Both the position numbers and the translations under genes were made by a program. From NCBI GenBank assembly GCA_905221615.1, contig CAJNDT010000002.1, positions 1,786,923-1,850,922 of the forward strand: 64,000 nucleotides of DNA, written 5' to 3'. The stretch's first letter is position 1; every line of letters starts with the position of its first letter. Shown here in pieces: positions 1 to 9,139 of the stretch. The notes under the pieces were generated by a model that was not told where the DNA came from, searched no databases, and saw only the letters and a list, made by a program, of their open reading frames with translations. The DNA is from Symbiodinium sp. CCMP2592. Taxonomy: Eukaryota > Sar > Dinophyceae > Suessiales > Symbiodiniaceae.

Positions 1-535
1 GGAGATAGGCACACCTGCAGGATTTGTGGGAGCTGTGGTGTCCATTGCACTACGAAGAGCTATACAAGCTACGGCTGATAACCTATTGTTAACAGCGGAA
101 AGCACGGACTGTTTTCACACTTGAGCCATACGGTAGCGTAGGTAAGACTGTAAGACAAACGTATGAACAGGATAAAAACATTTAAGGACTATTCCTCGGT
201 TAGGGTATATTGGAGTCTCTGGGTCTAGGCCTCCCGACAAACACCCGCATGCTAGATCCAGGCACTTCGAATCGTCAAGCGTCTTCTGGCAAAATCTATT
301 AGGCCTGTTTGGGGTTTAGGGGTTAAGGAGTCTAGATTCGGAAACGATAAGTGTTGACTCTGGGATGGAATATAGTTGGAACCCACCTGTCATTTGTAGA
401 ACTTCGAATCAATAAGTTTGAAGATGTGCCTGTTCTTGGAGTTGATCACTTGAGATACGGACTCAATCCGATGGCGAAACTACTGGCCTATTCTTAGAAG
501 AGGATGGGCCTTGGGGACGAAGAGGGCAATAGATC
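1..535. other. Unassigned sequence
   Basis: I see no long open frame, RNA gene or repeat boundary here. A degenerate telomere-like stretch (ggggtttaggggttaagg) occurs around 312-330. Nothing else can be supported. Confidence 0.5.
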
Positions 536-665
536 CAAGGGTAAAAGGAAGGACCCTTAATAAGGACCCCTAGGTATATACCCTTAATATGGCTATTCTA
601 TACCCATTATATAGCCCATTATAGGGTAGGGGTCCCCATTAAGGGTCCCTCCTTTTTCCCCTTTG
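536..665. mobile_element. MITE-like hairpin element
   Basis: About 40 bases at the left end, containing ggacccttaataaggacccc, are repeated in reverse complement at the right end, which contains ggggtccccattaagggtcc. The roughly 40-base middle is AT-rich with several TATA/ATAT blocks. A short element with long inverted termini and no coding capacity is the form of a non-autonomous DNA transposon (MITE). I see no convincing target duplication, so the ends are approximate. Confidence 0.55.
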
Positions 666-771
666 AATAGAGAAAGCTCTTTCAGAGGAGCCATGGCACT
701 TACGGATAGAGGCAAGGCCTAAGACAGTCAGTGCTACCAGTCAAGTTCTGTCATTGTCGCTGTAACCATCT

Positions 772-955
772 GGGAGTTTCCGAGCATAGGGGACCCTAAT
801 ATAGTATCCTACTTAGTAGGATCCTTATTATAAGGACTCCAAGATAAGATTCCCCATATTTCGGAAACTCTAAACCCTTATAGAGCCCTTTAAAGGTACC
901 CGTATAGTGCACCTTTAAAGAAAGCCTAAAGTACCCTTAGTTTTCGGAAAGTCCC
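772..955 (+). mobile_element. MITE family A, copy 1 (compound right end)
   Basis: The left end reads GGGAGTTTCCGA, followed by the family core with gggaccctaatatagta and gtaggatccttattataagga. Two right-terminal sequences follow: ttcggaaactct near 860-872 and ttttcggaaagtccc at 941-955. The outer boundary gives flanks atct (768-771) and atgt (956-959), a 4-base pair with one mismatch, like the 4-base target duplications of copies at 16519 and 58315. The extra 80 bases, with ctttaaaggtacc and its inverted partner, suggest an insertion or rearrangement inside this copy. Confidence 0.7.
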
Positions 956-1038
956 ATGTCAACGATCTGCGGGAACTGAAAAAAAACATGCACCATGGAG
1001 CAGGACGTTTCTGACCATGCTTGAGAGCAAGGCTTGAC

Positions 1039-1127
1039 GTAGCGGCCCTAACAATTAGAATAGGGTTTGGGGGTATAGTATACTGTACTTACCCCCAAAA
1101 CCCTATGCTAATCACTAAGGCCTCTAC
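1039..1127. mobile_element. MITE family B, copy 1
   Basis: The inverted termini are about 30 bases. The left begins gtagcggcc and runs to ttagaatagggttt; the right runs from aaaccctatgctaat to ggcctctac. The middle is tatagtatactgtac. TA lies at both edges, compatible with a TA target duplication (Tc1/mariner type), but TA would also arise from the inverted repeat alone. Related copies lie at 3924, 5555 and 20199. Confidence 0.55.
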
Positions 1128-1199
1128 ATTACGCGATCTTGAGGTTCAGCTTCTCTTCAAACCACCTGTGAAGGACTGGCTGGCCCAACTGTCTGCAAC

Positions 1200-3000
1200 C
1201 GACAGGATGTTGATACACCGCCCACAAGCCACGACGTCTGAGAAAGTGCCGACCACCGGGGACAACTGTGTGCAATCGTGAAGCGTATCCTGCCTTCCGT
1301 CATGAGGACATGGTGGACTGCATGTTGCCAACCAACTCCTCCACCATCGACACTTGTCGGATTGAGCCGACAGAGGATGTCGCGCATTGCGGAGTATCCA
1401 CAGAGTCGCGGCCCGGGCCACAAGCACCCAAAGTCCAGCCCTATGTGCCGACAGTGTTACCAGATAACCGGGCGTCACCGCCTCGGCTGCCACGGCCTCG
1501 GAAACCACACTTGGCTCAACCGAAGCTATCATGTCTCCAGTACCATCCTCTTCAACCATCATTGCCGTCACAGTGCACTCATTCAAGTTCTGCACCTCAG
1601 AAACGTTTGATAGTGCAGCCGTCGTCAAGCTCTGCGGGGAGAGATCGTACTCCCACGCTCGGAGGATGTGGCGCAGGTTCACCCAACGGGCATCTCTGCT
1701 TCAAGAAGACCGCATGGCTTTCTAAATGGCAGCCACGTGAAAATGTTCTCACATGCTGTCTGGAAGACTGGTTTACAGGGAGAGCGCAGGCAGAAGTACC
1801 TCCAGGTTAGCATCAACCACAATCACCGCCGTCACTGCCTGCCGGCTGACATTACCTCACAAAAAGCTGACAGCACCCTAAGCGCTTCCAAGCTGGTCCC
1901 CCAGGCCAGTACTAGGCGGGCTCTCCACCGCTTAACGTCTGAGGTCGAAAGAGATCCGGTGATATCCGGTGTTCGATGAGATATGGTCGTCAGCGAGCAC
2001 AGTACAATGACAAACGAACTGGCCCAAAAGACTAACAATTCGGGACAAGAAGCCTTTACCGACCGGTGCAGTTCCTGGAGAATGTATGGAACCGCAGCCT
2101 TCGACAAAGTGTAAAGCCTTGGTTGCCAGTGCCTCGGCCTGCGATTGGCACGCACTTCCTCTTGGCTCCTGATACTGGGCACAGGTTCCATGTTTCCCTC
2201 ATAGCAGCAGCTCGGCCACTCGCTAGGAGGGCCCTCACTGAGGTGGTCGGCGCGCTCCTAACCTCCAACTGGGCCCCGGAGGGCAGGAGGACCCACACAG
2301 TCAACATCCATTGAAACCACACGGCGATAGTGCATCGTCACTGTCTGCCGGTTGACATTCTGCATGTCCCGTGCAGATCCCGGACAGAATCTGGAACCGC
2401 AACCCTCGAAAAAGGAATGCCGAGACTCCACCTTGCCAAAATCGACAGATGTACCGCAGGCTCACCCGACGGGCACCTCGAGACTGGAAGGGTCACCCGG
2501 GTATCCTCTTAGCAGATGTATAATGCCATTCCACAAGTCTGGAAATGAGACTTGACTCAGAGTACGAAACTCTCTATGCTTGCACAGCAGCGCAGAAACT
2601 CCACAGAATCATGGTCTACGTGACAGGCATCCACGGTCCAGCCGGATGTGCCCAGATCGTTACCAGACCACCAGAAGTCACCGCACGCACCAACCAGCAA
2701 GCCGTGTAGACATACGGGATTCATTTCAGTGCAGCATCTCAAGTCCAGCAATGAACAAAGCACCTGAGCGCCACGAAGAAAAGCCGAGGCCGACCAACAG
2801 CTTGTGCGACCACCTCCTCCTCGTCGCGGCAACCGAGACTGAGCTAAGTGCTGCAGTGCCCTGCATCGCAGTATCATCTCGTTCAAGGAGATGGTGAAGG
2901 GTGGAACACGATTAGGAGGAGATGGCCGAAGAAGTCATCCTGAAGCTCTGGAATCTGCCAGGAACGATCGGCAATCTTGGTGCCTCTAACTGATCTCGCA
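1200..3000. repeat. Diverged internal duplications; no recognisable gene
   Basis: Several segments recur in direct orientation within this stretch. One is cgtcactgcctgccggctga (about 1833) against cgtcactgtctgccggttga (about 2336). Another is gcaggttcacccaacgggca (about 1672) against gcaggctcacccgacgggca (about 2457). A third, a block with tgttaccagataacc (about 1454), matches tcgttaccagaccacc (about 2655). The distances differ (about 500, 790 and 1200 bases), so this is a decayed mosaic rather than a clean tandem array. Open frames of 180 codons (1268-1810, +) and 178 codons (1146-1682, -) overlap on opposite strands. Neither resembles a family I know, and I do not call either a gene. Confidence 0.4.
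2273..2284 (+). repeat. 12-base palindromic motif GCCCCGGAGGGC, outlying copy
   Basis: Exact copy of the motif that heads the tandem units further right; GCCC and GGGC can pair around a CGGA loop. It is followed by aggaggacccacacagtcaa, recalling the agaatcacacagttc that follows the copy at 11074. It lies well outside the main array. Confidence 0.75.
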
Positions 3001-3276
3001 CTCCATGTATGGCTTTTTACGGCACTCAAAAAGATGAACCTGCGATCCTGACTGCTGAGGGTTTGGGATTTCGGGATTCCAGGCTTCTGGCTGGCCACCA
3101 TGCATCACGGATGTTCGACGACTACTTAACGCCCCATGATGCTTCCGAAGAACGTCTGTGTCAGCCCAGCGCACGAAATCCCCACCGAAAATGTCTGAAA
3201 ACTTACACCCCGAAAGCAGACCACCGACCCCAAAAGCCCCGCACAACCAAAACGAAATCCCCAGCTCTCTCCCAAA

Positions 3277-3376
3277 CCCTAAACCGTAAACCCTAAACTC
3301 TAAACCCTAAACCCTAAACCCTGAACTCTAAACTCTAAACCCTAAACCCCAAACTAAAAACACCAAACCCTAAACC
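3277..3376 (-). repeat. Interstitial telomeric repeat (CCCTAAA)n, degenerate
   Basis: About a dozen heptamers of CCCTAAA type, many with single changes (ccgtaaa, actctaa, ccctgaa, ccccaaa). In this orientation the G-rich strand is the minus strand. The degeneracy shows this is an old internal tract, not a chromosome end. Confidence 0.85.
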
Positions 3377-3460
3377 GTCTCCCCCGACATGGCCCTGGAA
3401 AGCGACACACGGCCAAGGAGTGGGCCCGGATCTTCGGCTCGCGGCCTGAAGAATAATCTA

Positions 3461-3918
3461 GGGGCCTTAAGAGTTAGAACAAGGATCCCTGTAAATTTAA
3501 AGGGGTCGTTTTTTGAAGGATCTATAAGGGATCTATATGAGGGTAGGAAAAATAGGGGCCTTAAGAGTTAGAACAGGGATCCCTGCAAATTTAAAGGGAT
3601 CTTTTTTTGAAGGATCTATAAGGGATCTATATGAGGGTAGGAAAATAGGGGCCTTAAGAGTTAGAACAGGGATCCCTGCAAATTTAAAGGGATCTTTTTT
3701 TGAAGGATCTATAAGGGATCTATATGAGGGTAGGAAAAAATTGGGGCCTTAAGAGCTAGAATGGGGATCCCTTTAAAGGGGTCTTTTTGAAGGATCTATA
3801 AGGGATCTGTATGAGGGTAATATAGGGTCCTTAAGAATTACATAGAATTAGAATAGGGCTCCTTTAAACGGGTTCTTTCACAAGGGCTGCTGTAAGGGAA
3901 CTATTTAAGGGTAGTATG
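3461..3918 (+). repeat. 94-base tandem repeat, about 4.5 copies
   Basis: Each unit starts with ggggccttaagagttagaac and ends with ggatctatatgagggtagga. Starts are at 3461, 3555, 3648, 3743 and 3825 (spacings 94, 93, 95, 82). The second and third units are almost identical; the fifth is degenerate and runs out near 3918. The unit start resembles the terminus of MITE family B (ggggcctt...ttagaa.aggg), so the array probably grew by tandem duplication of one MITE end plus flank. Confidence 0.85.
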
Positions 3919-3923
3919 ATATC

Positions 3924-4000
3924 GGGGCCTTTATCCATAGAATAGGGTTTCGGGTCCCGTTATACTATAATTATAATAGGTACTTGTTAAGGCCTCTATA
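3924..4000. mobile_element. MITE family B, copy 2 (diverged)
   Basis: Begins ggggcctttatccatagaat, continues agggtttcgggtcccgtta, and ends gttaaggcctctatatta, an imperfect inverted copy of the start. It follows directly on the 94-base array. Confidence 0.4.
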
Positions 4001-4019
4001 TTAAGCGGCTAAACGGACG

Positions 4020-4110
4020 CGGGTAGATGGTGATGCGGATGCCACTGACGATGAGGATGACGATGACGATGATGATGGCAAAGGCCCGATGGTGATGTTC
4101 GTCATGACGG
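4020..4110. repeat. GAT/GAC-rich imperfect triplet repeat
   Basis: Runs of gatgatgatgg, gatgacgatgac and gatggtgatg form an imperfect GAT/GAC triplet tract. It is simple sequence; any aspartate-rich open frame here is a by-product. Confidence 0.55.
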
Positions 4111-4378
4111 CTGCACGACGATGCTGATGGCGATCAAGACTCTTTAAGCAAAGATCAGGAAGGGTTTAGGGTTAAGGGAGGAAGCTGATTAAGCACACTG
4201 TGAATGAGGGCTCACCTGATTGTGAAGTATCCGGTGAGAGTCAAGGTGATGAGGATGATGATAGTGGAAATCCGATGCTGACGCCGTTGATGCTGTTGAC
4301 GATGAACCGTGATGATGCCGAGCTTGGTGATTATGCAGAAGATGGGAAAAATGCGAAGGCACGAAGGTAGGGAGACCA

Positions 4379-4434
4379 ATGACCAGCAGCACCAGCAGCA
4401 CCAGCAGCACCATCCCCATCCCATCCCCATCGCC
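4379..4434. repeat. CAGCAC / CCCATC simple repeat
   Basis: Four imperfect CAGCAC units (ccagcagcaccagcagcacc) are followed by ccatcccc-type repeats. The open minus-strand frames over this stretch (4189-4485 and 4331-4600) owe their length and odd composition to the repeat. Confidence 0.6.
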
Positions 4435-4633
4435 ATGACGAGCATCCCGCAGATTTCCTGCTTCTTGACCTGAACGGGTTACCACAAGGGATACTATTCA
4501 TGGTTCTTAGACTATAAAGCTTGCTAGAAGGGTTACTGTAAGAACTGAAGCTTGTCGACCGACTTCGGCCAGCTAGAGAGCTCTGCGCGATGGCCAGCAA
4601 ATCCTTCGGCGATTAGTGCTTAACTAGGCTGCG

Positions 4634-4705
4634 CCCTAAACCCTAAACCCAAAACCCTAAACCCAAAACCCAAAACCCCTAAACCCCTAAACCCCTAAAC
4701 CCTAA
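4634..4705 (-). repeat. Interstitial telomeric repeat (CCCTAAA)n
   Basis: About ten units alternating CCCTAAA with CCCAAAA and CCCCTAAA variants. The next tract, about 95 bases to the right, is in the opposite orientation. Confidence 0.85.
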
Positions 4706-4798
4706 GAGACACACACAGAGAGCTGCACCTTCACACGGAGAGCAGCCTGGATTCGGAAGAGCGAGGCCACCTCGCGACCTTTGCATTAAGAGCCCTGG

Positions 4799-4826
4799 TT
4801 TAGGGTTTAGGGTTTAGGGTTTAGGG
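4799..4826 (+). repeat. Interstitial telomeric repeat, four perfect TTTAGGG
   Basis: Four perfect TTTAGGG copies, inverted relative to the tract at 4634-4705. The intervening sequence (4706-4798) holds ag/ac-rich DNA and no recognisable element. Confidence 0.9.
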
Positions 4827-4829
4827 TCC

Positions 4830-5345
4830 ATGCCACAACCTCCAGGAAACACCGACTCTTGAAGCGGTTTGAGGCTCATGGGATGCATGTTACGGATCCC
4901 AGTTGCGGTCTCTGGCAAGCATCTCCGGATCTACGAAGCTTTCGAGGCTCCGGGGCTTCGAAACAACAATTTTGAGAATTTAGGAGGGGGGCTTTCGGAA
5001 GTTGAGAAGTCTTAGTCGTATGCTCATGCTCCTTATGAGGGTTCTTTACAAGCAGGATCCTAGTCTTACTCCTTGAGAACTTTTGGCTCGGCTTGCCCGG
5101 CCTTGACGTTCTTTAAGAGCCCTTGCGAGTTCTAGAAGCGACCTGTACGGGTTCTACAATACAGGGCTGCCTAATGAGCTTCGGGGTTTGGTTGACTAAC
5201 AATTTTTGTTGCACACGGGCCGGCAGGGAATACAAAGACGAAATATCCAGACCCCGAAAATTCCTTTCCACGATTTCCGACCCGTTTTCCAACCGAAACA
5301 GTCGCGGGCTCAAAAGCCTCCGACGTAAAACACCATCGTAGCAAG
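4830..5345. other. Unassigned sequence between telomeric tracts
   Basis: No gene recognised. Two overlapping opposite-strand open frames near 5113-5341 (66 and 72 codons) show no family resemblance. The string ttttggctcg at 5081 only partly resembles the dinoflagellate spliced leader and is not accepted as one. Confidence 0.4.
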
Positions 5346-5351
5346 GCAGGG

Positions 5352-5372
5352 TTTAGGGTTTAGGGTTTAGGG
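5352..5372 (+). repeat. Interstitial telomeric repeat, three TTTAGGG
   Basis: Three perfect TTTAGGG units. A degenerate CCCTAAA-type trace (ctaaaccctcagccccaaac) lies about 100 bases downstream at 5477. Confidence 0.85.
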
Positions 5373-5554
5373 CACCAGGGCGTTGTGCAACCGAAGCACG
5401 GGCCTTGGACTGTTACTTGGGGTTCCAACAGGCAATATCTACATTACCAGGCTGATGCCACGTGCTAAAACATCGCTAAACCCTCAGCCCCAAACCCTAA
5501 GATTCCAGCCCCTCGCTCTAAGACGCAACCCCGTCACTAGCTGTGCTGGTCTAA

Positions 5555-5645
5555 TAGAGGGGCCTTAGTGATTAGAAGAGGGTTGTGGGGCCCATTATAC
5601 CATAATTATAATTAAAAAAACCCTCCAAAATAGTATAGGTAGACC
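5555..5645. mobile_element. MITE family B, copy 3 (right end decayed)
   Basis: The left side reads ggggccttagtgattagaag followed by agggttgtggggccc, matching the family B terminus. The inverted right side is largely lost; the AT-rich centre (ataccataattataatt) remains. Right boundary is approximate. Confidence 0.4.
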
Positions 5646-5848
5646 CCTTTTTCCCGGCTGCCTCCAGGGCACCATGCTCCCCAAACGCGAAACCCGACAA
5701 AGCCGGGCGGGTGCCTCCGTGCTCCGCTTGCTGCCGGCCATCGCGCACGCCCAGGAGATCGAGCCACTCCCCCCGGGGCCCAAGGATTTGCTTCGTTTCG
5801 AGGGCCACTTTAGAGTTGAGAACTGAGAGTTTAAGCGGTTTAGGTTAG

Positions 5849-5873
5849 CAGCAGTAGTAGTAGTAGTAGTAGT
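5849..5873. repeat. (GTA)n trinucleotide repeat
   Basis: Seven or so consecutive agt/gta triplets flanked by gcagca and cgtcatt. Simple sequence; it generates a threonine run in a minus-strand frame that is not a gene. Confidence 0.8.
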
Positions 5874-6006
5874 CGTCATTAAGGGCTGCTAGGAGGGGCA
5901 CTCCTAAGTAGCCGAGCACTGGTGGTGTTGTTCCGGCGGTGGAATGTCGGCCCCAAGTTCGGTATGAGTAGGTTGCTCGGTAATCTGGTCACGGCTACTT
6001 TTGCGG

Positions 6007-6031
6007 TTTAGGGTTTAGGGTCTAGGGTTTA
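6007..6031 (+). repeat. Interstitial telomeric repeat, short
   Basis: Two TTTAGGG, one TCTAGGG and a partial unit. Confidence 0.8.
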
Positions 6032-6104
6032 ACGATGTTTCTGATCATGGTCCTTTCTCTGTCCATGCTTGGAGATGGTGGCACTAAGATTGAACTTCGT
6101 CAAC

Positions 6105-6240
6105 TACTTGGAGGGTCGGGGGACTTAGTAACTGGTTATTTTAGGGACTTATAAGTACCCTAACCCCAATTAGGGTCCCTTTCGGGGTACTTATAAGTCT
6201 ACTTACTACCCACTTACTAAGTCCCCCGACCCTCCAAGTA
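6105..6240. mobile_element. MITE-like hairpin with 27-base perfect termini
   Basis: The first 27 bases (6105-6131, starting tacttggagggtcggg) and the last 27 (6214-6240) are exact reverse complements. The interior also pairs over a shared acttataagtacccc block, so nearly the whole element can fold into one hairpin. TA at both edges (6105-6106 and 6239-6240) may be the target duplication of a Tc1/mariner-type element, leaving a body from CTTGG to CCAAG. The perfect termini imply a recent insertion compared with its degenerate neighbours. Confidence 0.75.
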
Positions 6241-6339
6241 CTGTCCTTATTGCAAACCTTTTGATGTTTTAGTCCTCTTTGCAATTTTTCGGCTCTATGA
6301 AAGGATGCTCGAGCTCATGGCTGTATCCTAGTAACACGG

Positions 6340-6394
6340 TTTAGGGTTTAGGGTTTAGGGTTTAGGGTTTAGGGTTTAGGGTTCAGGGTTTAGG
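6340..6394 (+). repeat. Interstitial telomeric repeat, six perfect TTTAGGG
   Basis: Six perfect TTTAGGG copies (6340-6381), then TTCAGGG and a partial unit. Longest uninterrupted tract in the window. Confidence 0.9.
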
Positions 6395-6960
6395 CTTTGG
6401 CCTTTCGGGTTCTGGGCCCCAGAGTTCTTTGCCGGCTGGAGCTTGGCTTCGGGGGCCCCTGGAAAAGCCCCAAACTCATCTGAGAGAAAAGGTTTGGGGC
6501 TTAGGGTTTCAGTCCTTTGCACGCCAGGCTCCTTGCTGTGGAGAGCTCTTCCACTAGGAATTCGGGGTTCGGGGCTTGGGACTGCGGGATTCAAAGCTGG
6601 GACTGTGGGGTTTTTGGGCTCATGGTCTCAACTTTCAAAACCCCTACTCTAAGCTTCCCTAGCCCCAAACCTCCAAACACGATCTGATATGGGTCTGAAA
6701 AATCAGTAATATCATCCCTCGTCATAGTAGGCGCTATCATCGGCCCCGATACTACTATACCGCCTTTTAGTAGAACGATGATTGAAATAATGTGTTTAAT
6801 GCTCTCAAGGGCTTTATATGAACAAAAACAGACATGAATTCCTAAGGAGCCCATAGACTGCAAAAGCCCGGAAAGCCCCACCCCAATCGCCGGTCAAATC
6901 GAGGAAGCGGCCCGCTTGCCGTTCCGGCCCTCAAGCTGCGAGGCCGGACGATCACATCGG

Positions 6961-7091
6961 TTCAGGGTTTAGGGCTCAGGGGGTTTAGGGTTTTCGCTTT
7001 GGGGTTCAGGATTTAGGGTTTAGGTTTTACAGTAGGGTTCAGGGTTTAGGGTTTGGGGTTCAGGGTTCAGGGTTTAGGGCTTAGGGGGTCC
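6961..7091 (+). repeat. Degenerate telomere-derived G-rich tract
   Basis: Repeated gggtttaggg, gggttcaggg, ggggttcagg and ggcttagggg blocks on the + strand, with TTTAGGG-like spacing but many changes. Reads as an eroded telomeric array, and the drift continues to about 7200 (gttaggattaggggg). Confidence 0.65.
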
Positions 7092-7209
7092 AGGGCTGTG
7101 AGGGGGCTGACGGGGTTGGGGCACGTGGCTTTAGGGGGCCAGGCTCTTGGCGTCGGGATTTACGGCTTAGGGTTTGGGGATGAAGGTTTCGGGTCTAGGG
7201 GAGTTAGGA

Positions 7210-7310
7210 TTAGGGGGACCCTTGGGGATATAGACCCTCTTCAATAAGGCCCCTTTTAAGAGAGCCAGAAGTAGGGTTCAGAAGGGGTACCCTTTAAGGG
7301 GTCCCCCTAA
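7210..7310. mobile_element. Short imperfect hairpin element
   Basis: The left end, ttagggggacccttgggg, is answered at the right by ttaaggggtccccctaa; the interior has ataaggccccttttaag. It resembles the other small AT/GC-block MITEs in this half of the window but is too eroded to assign to a family. Confidence 0.4.
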
Positions 7311-7439
7311 TAAGGTTTCGGGTCCAGGGGTCGATGCCGGGATATCGTTGTAAGGCTAGGGAGACTTCGGGTTCGAGGCACTGCGCAAAGGCAGAGCTAT
7401 GGCCTTGAAAAGTAGGAAGCTCTCAGCTTCCAAAATGAG

Positions 7440-8650
7440 CAAGTTATCCACAACTAAAGCTACACCCAAACCCCATAGCCAAATCCCACAGACCCGGACA
7501 GGACAGCTTAGACCCTTAAGCCCGGATGCCTTTAGCTTTTCGCACGCACGGGGCTTCGAGTGTTGAGGGCCTCAAGATTAGGGAAGTTAGGGTTCAGGGA
7601 GAATCCATATGACGAAGTTAAGTGACTTGCTCGAAAAAAGCATGAAGATGTCGGGTCTTTGGCACGCTCCGCTTCTCCAAGAATATCGCTTCTCACTGCG
7701 CGCAGACCACTTCCCACTCCCCATCCTGTCAAAGCCAGTCCTGCCGAGCTTAGAGTGCTTTCACCCTTCTTCCGGGTCCGGGAGGTGCCGAATCTGCAAA
7801 ACGCTCCCGCCCTTCTACGGTATTCCGCACCCCGGAGGGTGGTCTTCCTAGCGGCGCATGGGTCATGCCGCACTACCCTTAGGATCCCCTAGGATCCCCT
7901 AGGCCCTCACCTCTCAGCTCGACTAGGGGCCTCCAAAGCTGCTCCACCGTTGCATGCGCCCGTCTATGAATCTGCGAACCGCAAAGTGTCATCTCATGTC
8001 AGTGCAAACTGAAAGCAGCAGCTCAAACCGTCGGAAACTTCTCTTGCGCCTCTCCTGGTCATCGTCACACTTGACTCCCGTCTGGACTGGGCCCCGGAGG
8101 GCTGGGAAGGTCAAAGCACTCACTGCACTCCTCAGTTCACTCACACTCCTCAGCAGTCCTCTGCCTCTACTCACTCAAAGCTGCACCGGCCCAGCCCGTC
8201 ACGTCCATCACCCGTCCGCCGGCTCCGCTTCGGGGCTCTGGGGCACTGCTGACTTCGCCGCCGACTCGGCACTGGCACTGGCACCACTCACTCTTTTCTC
8301 TTCGGAACCCCGGAGGGCCATGCTTCGCGCGCTCAAGCGAGAGTCCATCACCTTTGCCACCAGTCGCTGGAGCGAACTCCGAGCTCTTGGCCGCAGGTGC
8401 GCCGTTCTCGCGCCCACCTTGGCACAGTTTCAGCAGGACTTGCCCTAAAGAAGTACTTCAAAAGCACCGTGCTGCCGGAGGCTGAGGCCACTGCACGTCC
8501 TCTCCCTGTAAGGAGCCGGCAGCGAGGGCTCCAATCCTTAGGCGTAGGTGTCCACTCATGATCTCTTGCACAGCTCCCTTCCTTCACTCTCCCCTCAAGC
8601 CGGTGCGGTCTCTGAGCCCTCCGCGCCATCCGACTGCAGGACATTCGTGC
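7440..8650. other. GC-richer stretch with two motif copies; no recognised gene
   Basis: Exact motif GCCCCGGAGGGC at 8091-8102 and a one-mismatch copy (ACCCCGGAGGGC) at 8307-8318, 216 bases apart, both + strand. Open frames of 113 codons (7532-7873, -) and 164 codons (7954-8448, +) cover it. The latter is serine/leucine-rich with both motif copies read through as P-R-R-A, so its openness partly reflects the repeat. No domain recognised on either strand. A decayed gene fragment cannot be excluded. Confidence 0.35.
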
Positions 8651-8665
8651 AGGTACTTGCATTAT

Positions 8666-9010
8666 ATATAATATAATATAATATAATATAATATAATATA
8701 ATATAATATAATATAATATAATATAATATAATATAATATAATATAATATAATATAATATAATATAATATAATATAATATAATACAATACAATATAATATA
8801 ATATAATATAATAAAATATAATATAATATAATATAATATAATATAATATAATATAATATAATATAATATAATATAATATAATATAATATAATATAATATA
8901 ATATAATATAATATAATATAATATAATATAATATAATAAAATATAATATAATATAATATAATATAATATAATATAATATAATATAATATAATATAATATA
9001 ATATAATATA
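8666..9010. repeat. (TATAA)n pentanucleotide satellite, about 345 bases
   Basis: Near-perfect period-5 tract of about 69 units with only a few single-base changes (atacaataca near 8782, ataaaata near 8812 and 8938). Because 5 and 3 share no factor, every frame is free of stops on the minus strand, which explains the 123- to 262-codon Tyr/Ile/Leu frames seen there. Confidence 0.97.
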
Positions 9011-9121
9011 CATACATACATACGTACATACATACATACATAGATAGATAGCTAGATAGATAGATAGATAGATAGATAGATATATATATATATATATGTA
9101 TGTATATATATATATATATGT
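9011..9121. repeat. Compound (CATA)n-(GATA)n-(TA)n microsatellite
   Basis: Follows the pentanucleotide satellite directly: catacataca, then tagatagataga, then alternating TA with tgtatgta. The abrupt motif switches suggest stepwise slippage from a common AT-rich seed. Confidence 0.95.
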
Positions 9122-9139
9122 GACTGCAAATCTCATGTA

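Noticed and set aside
5071-5092. Resemblance to the dinoflagellate spliced leader (ttttggctcg)
   Set aside because: Only about nine bases agree; the 5' part and the following donor context do not fit.
3277-7091. A true chromosome end
   Set aside because: Tracts are short, degenerate, in both orientations and flanked by other DNA on both sides.
8348-9136. 262-codon minus-strand open frame
   Set aside because: More than half is translation of the (TATAA)n and CATA/GATA repeats, which lack stops in any frame on that strand.
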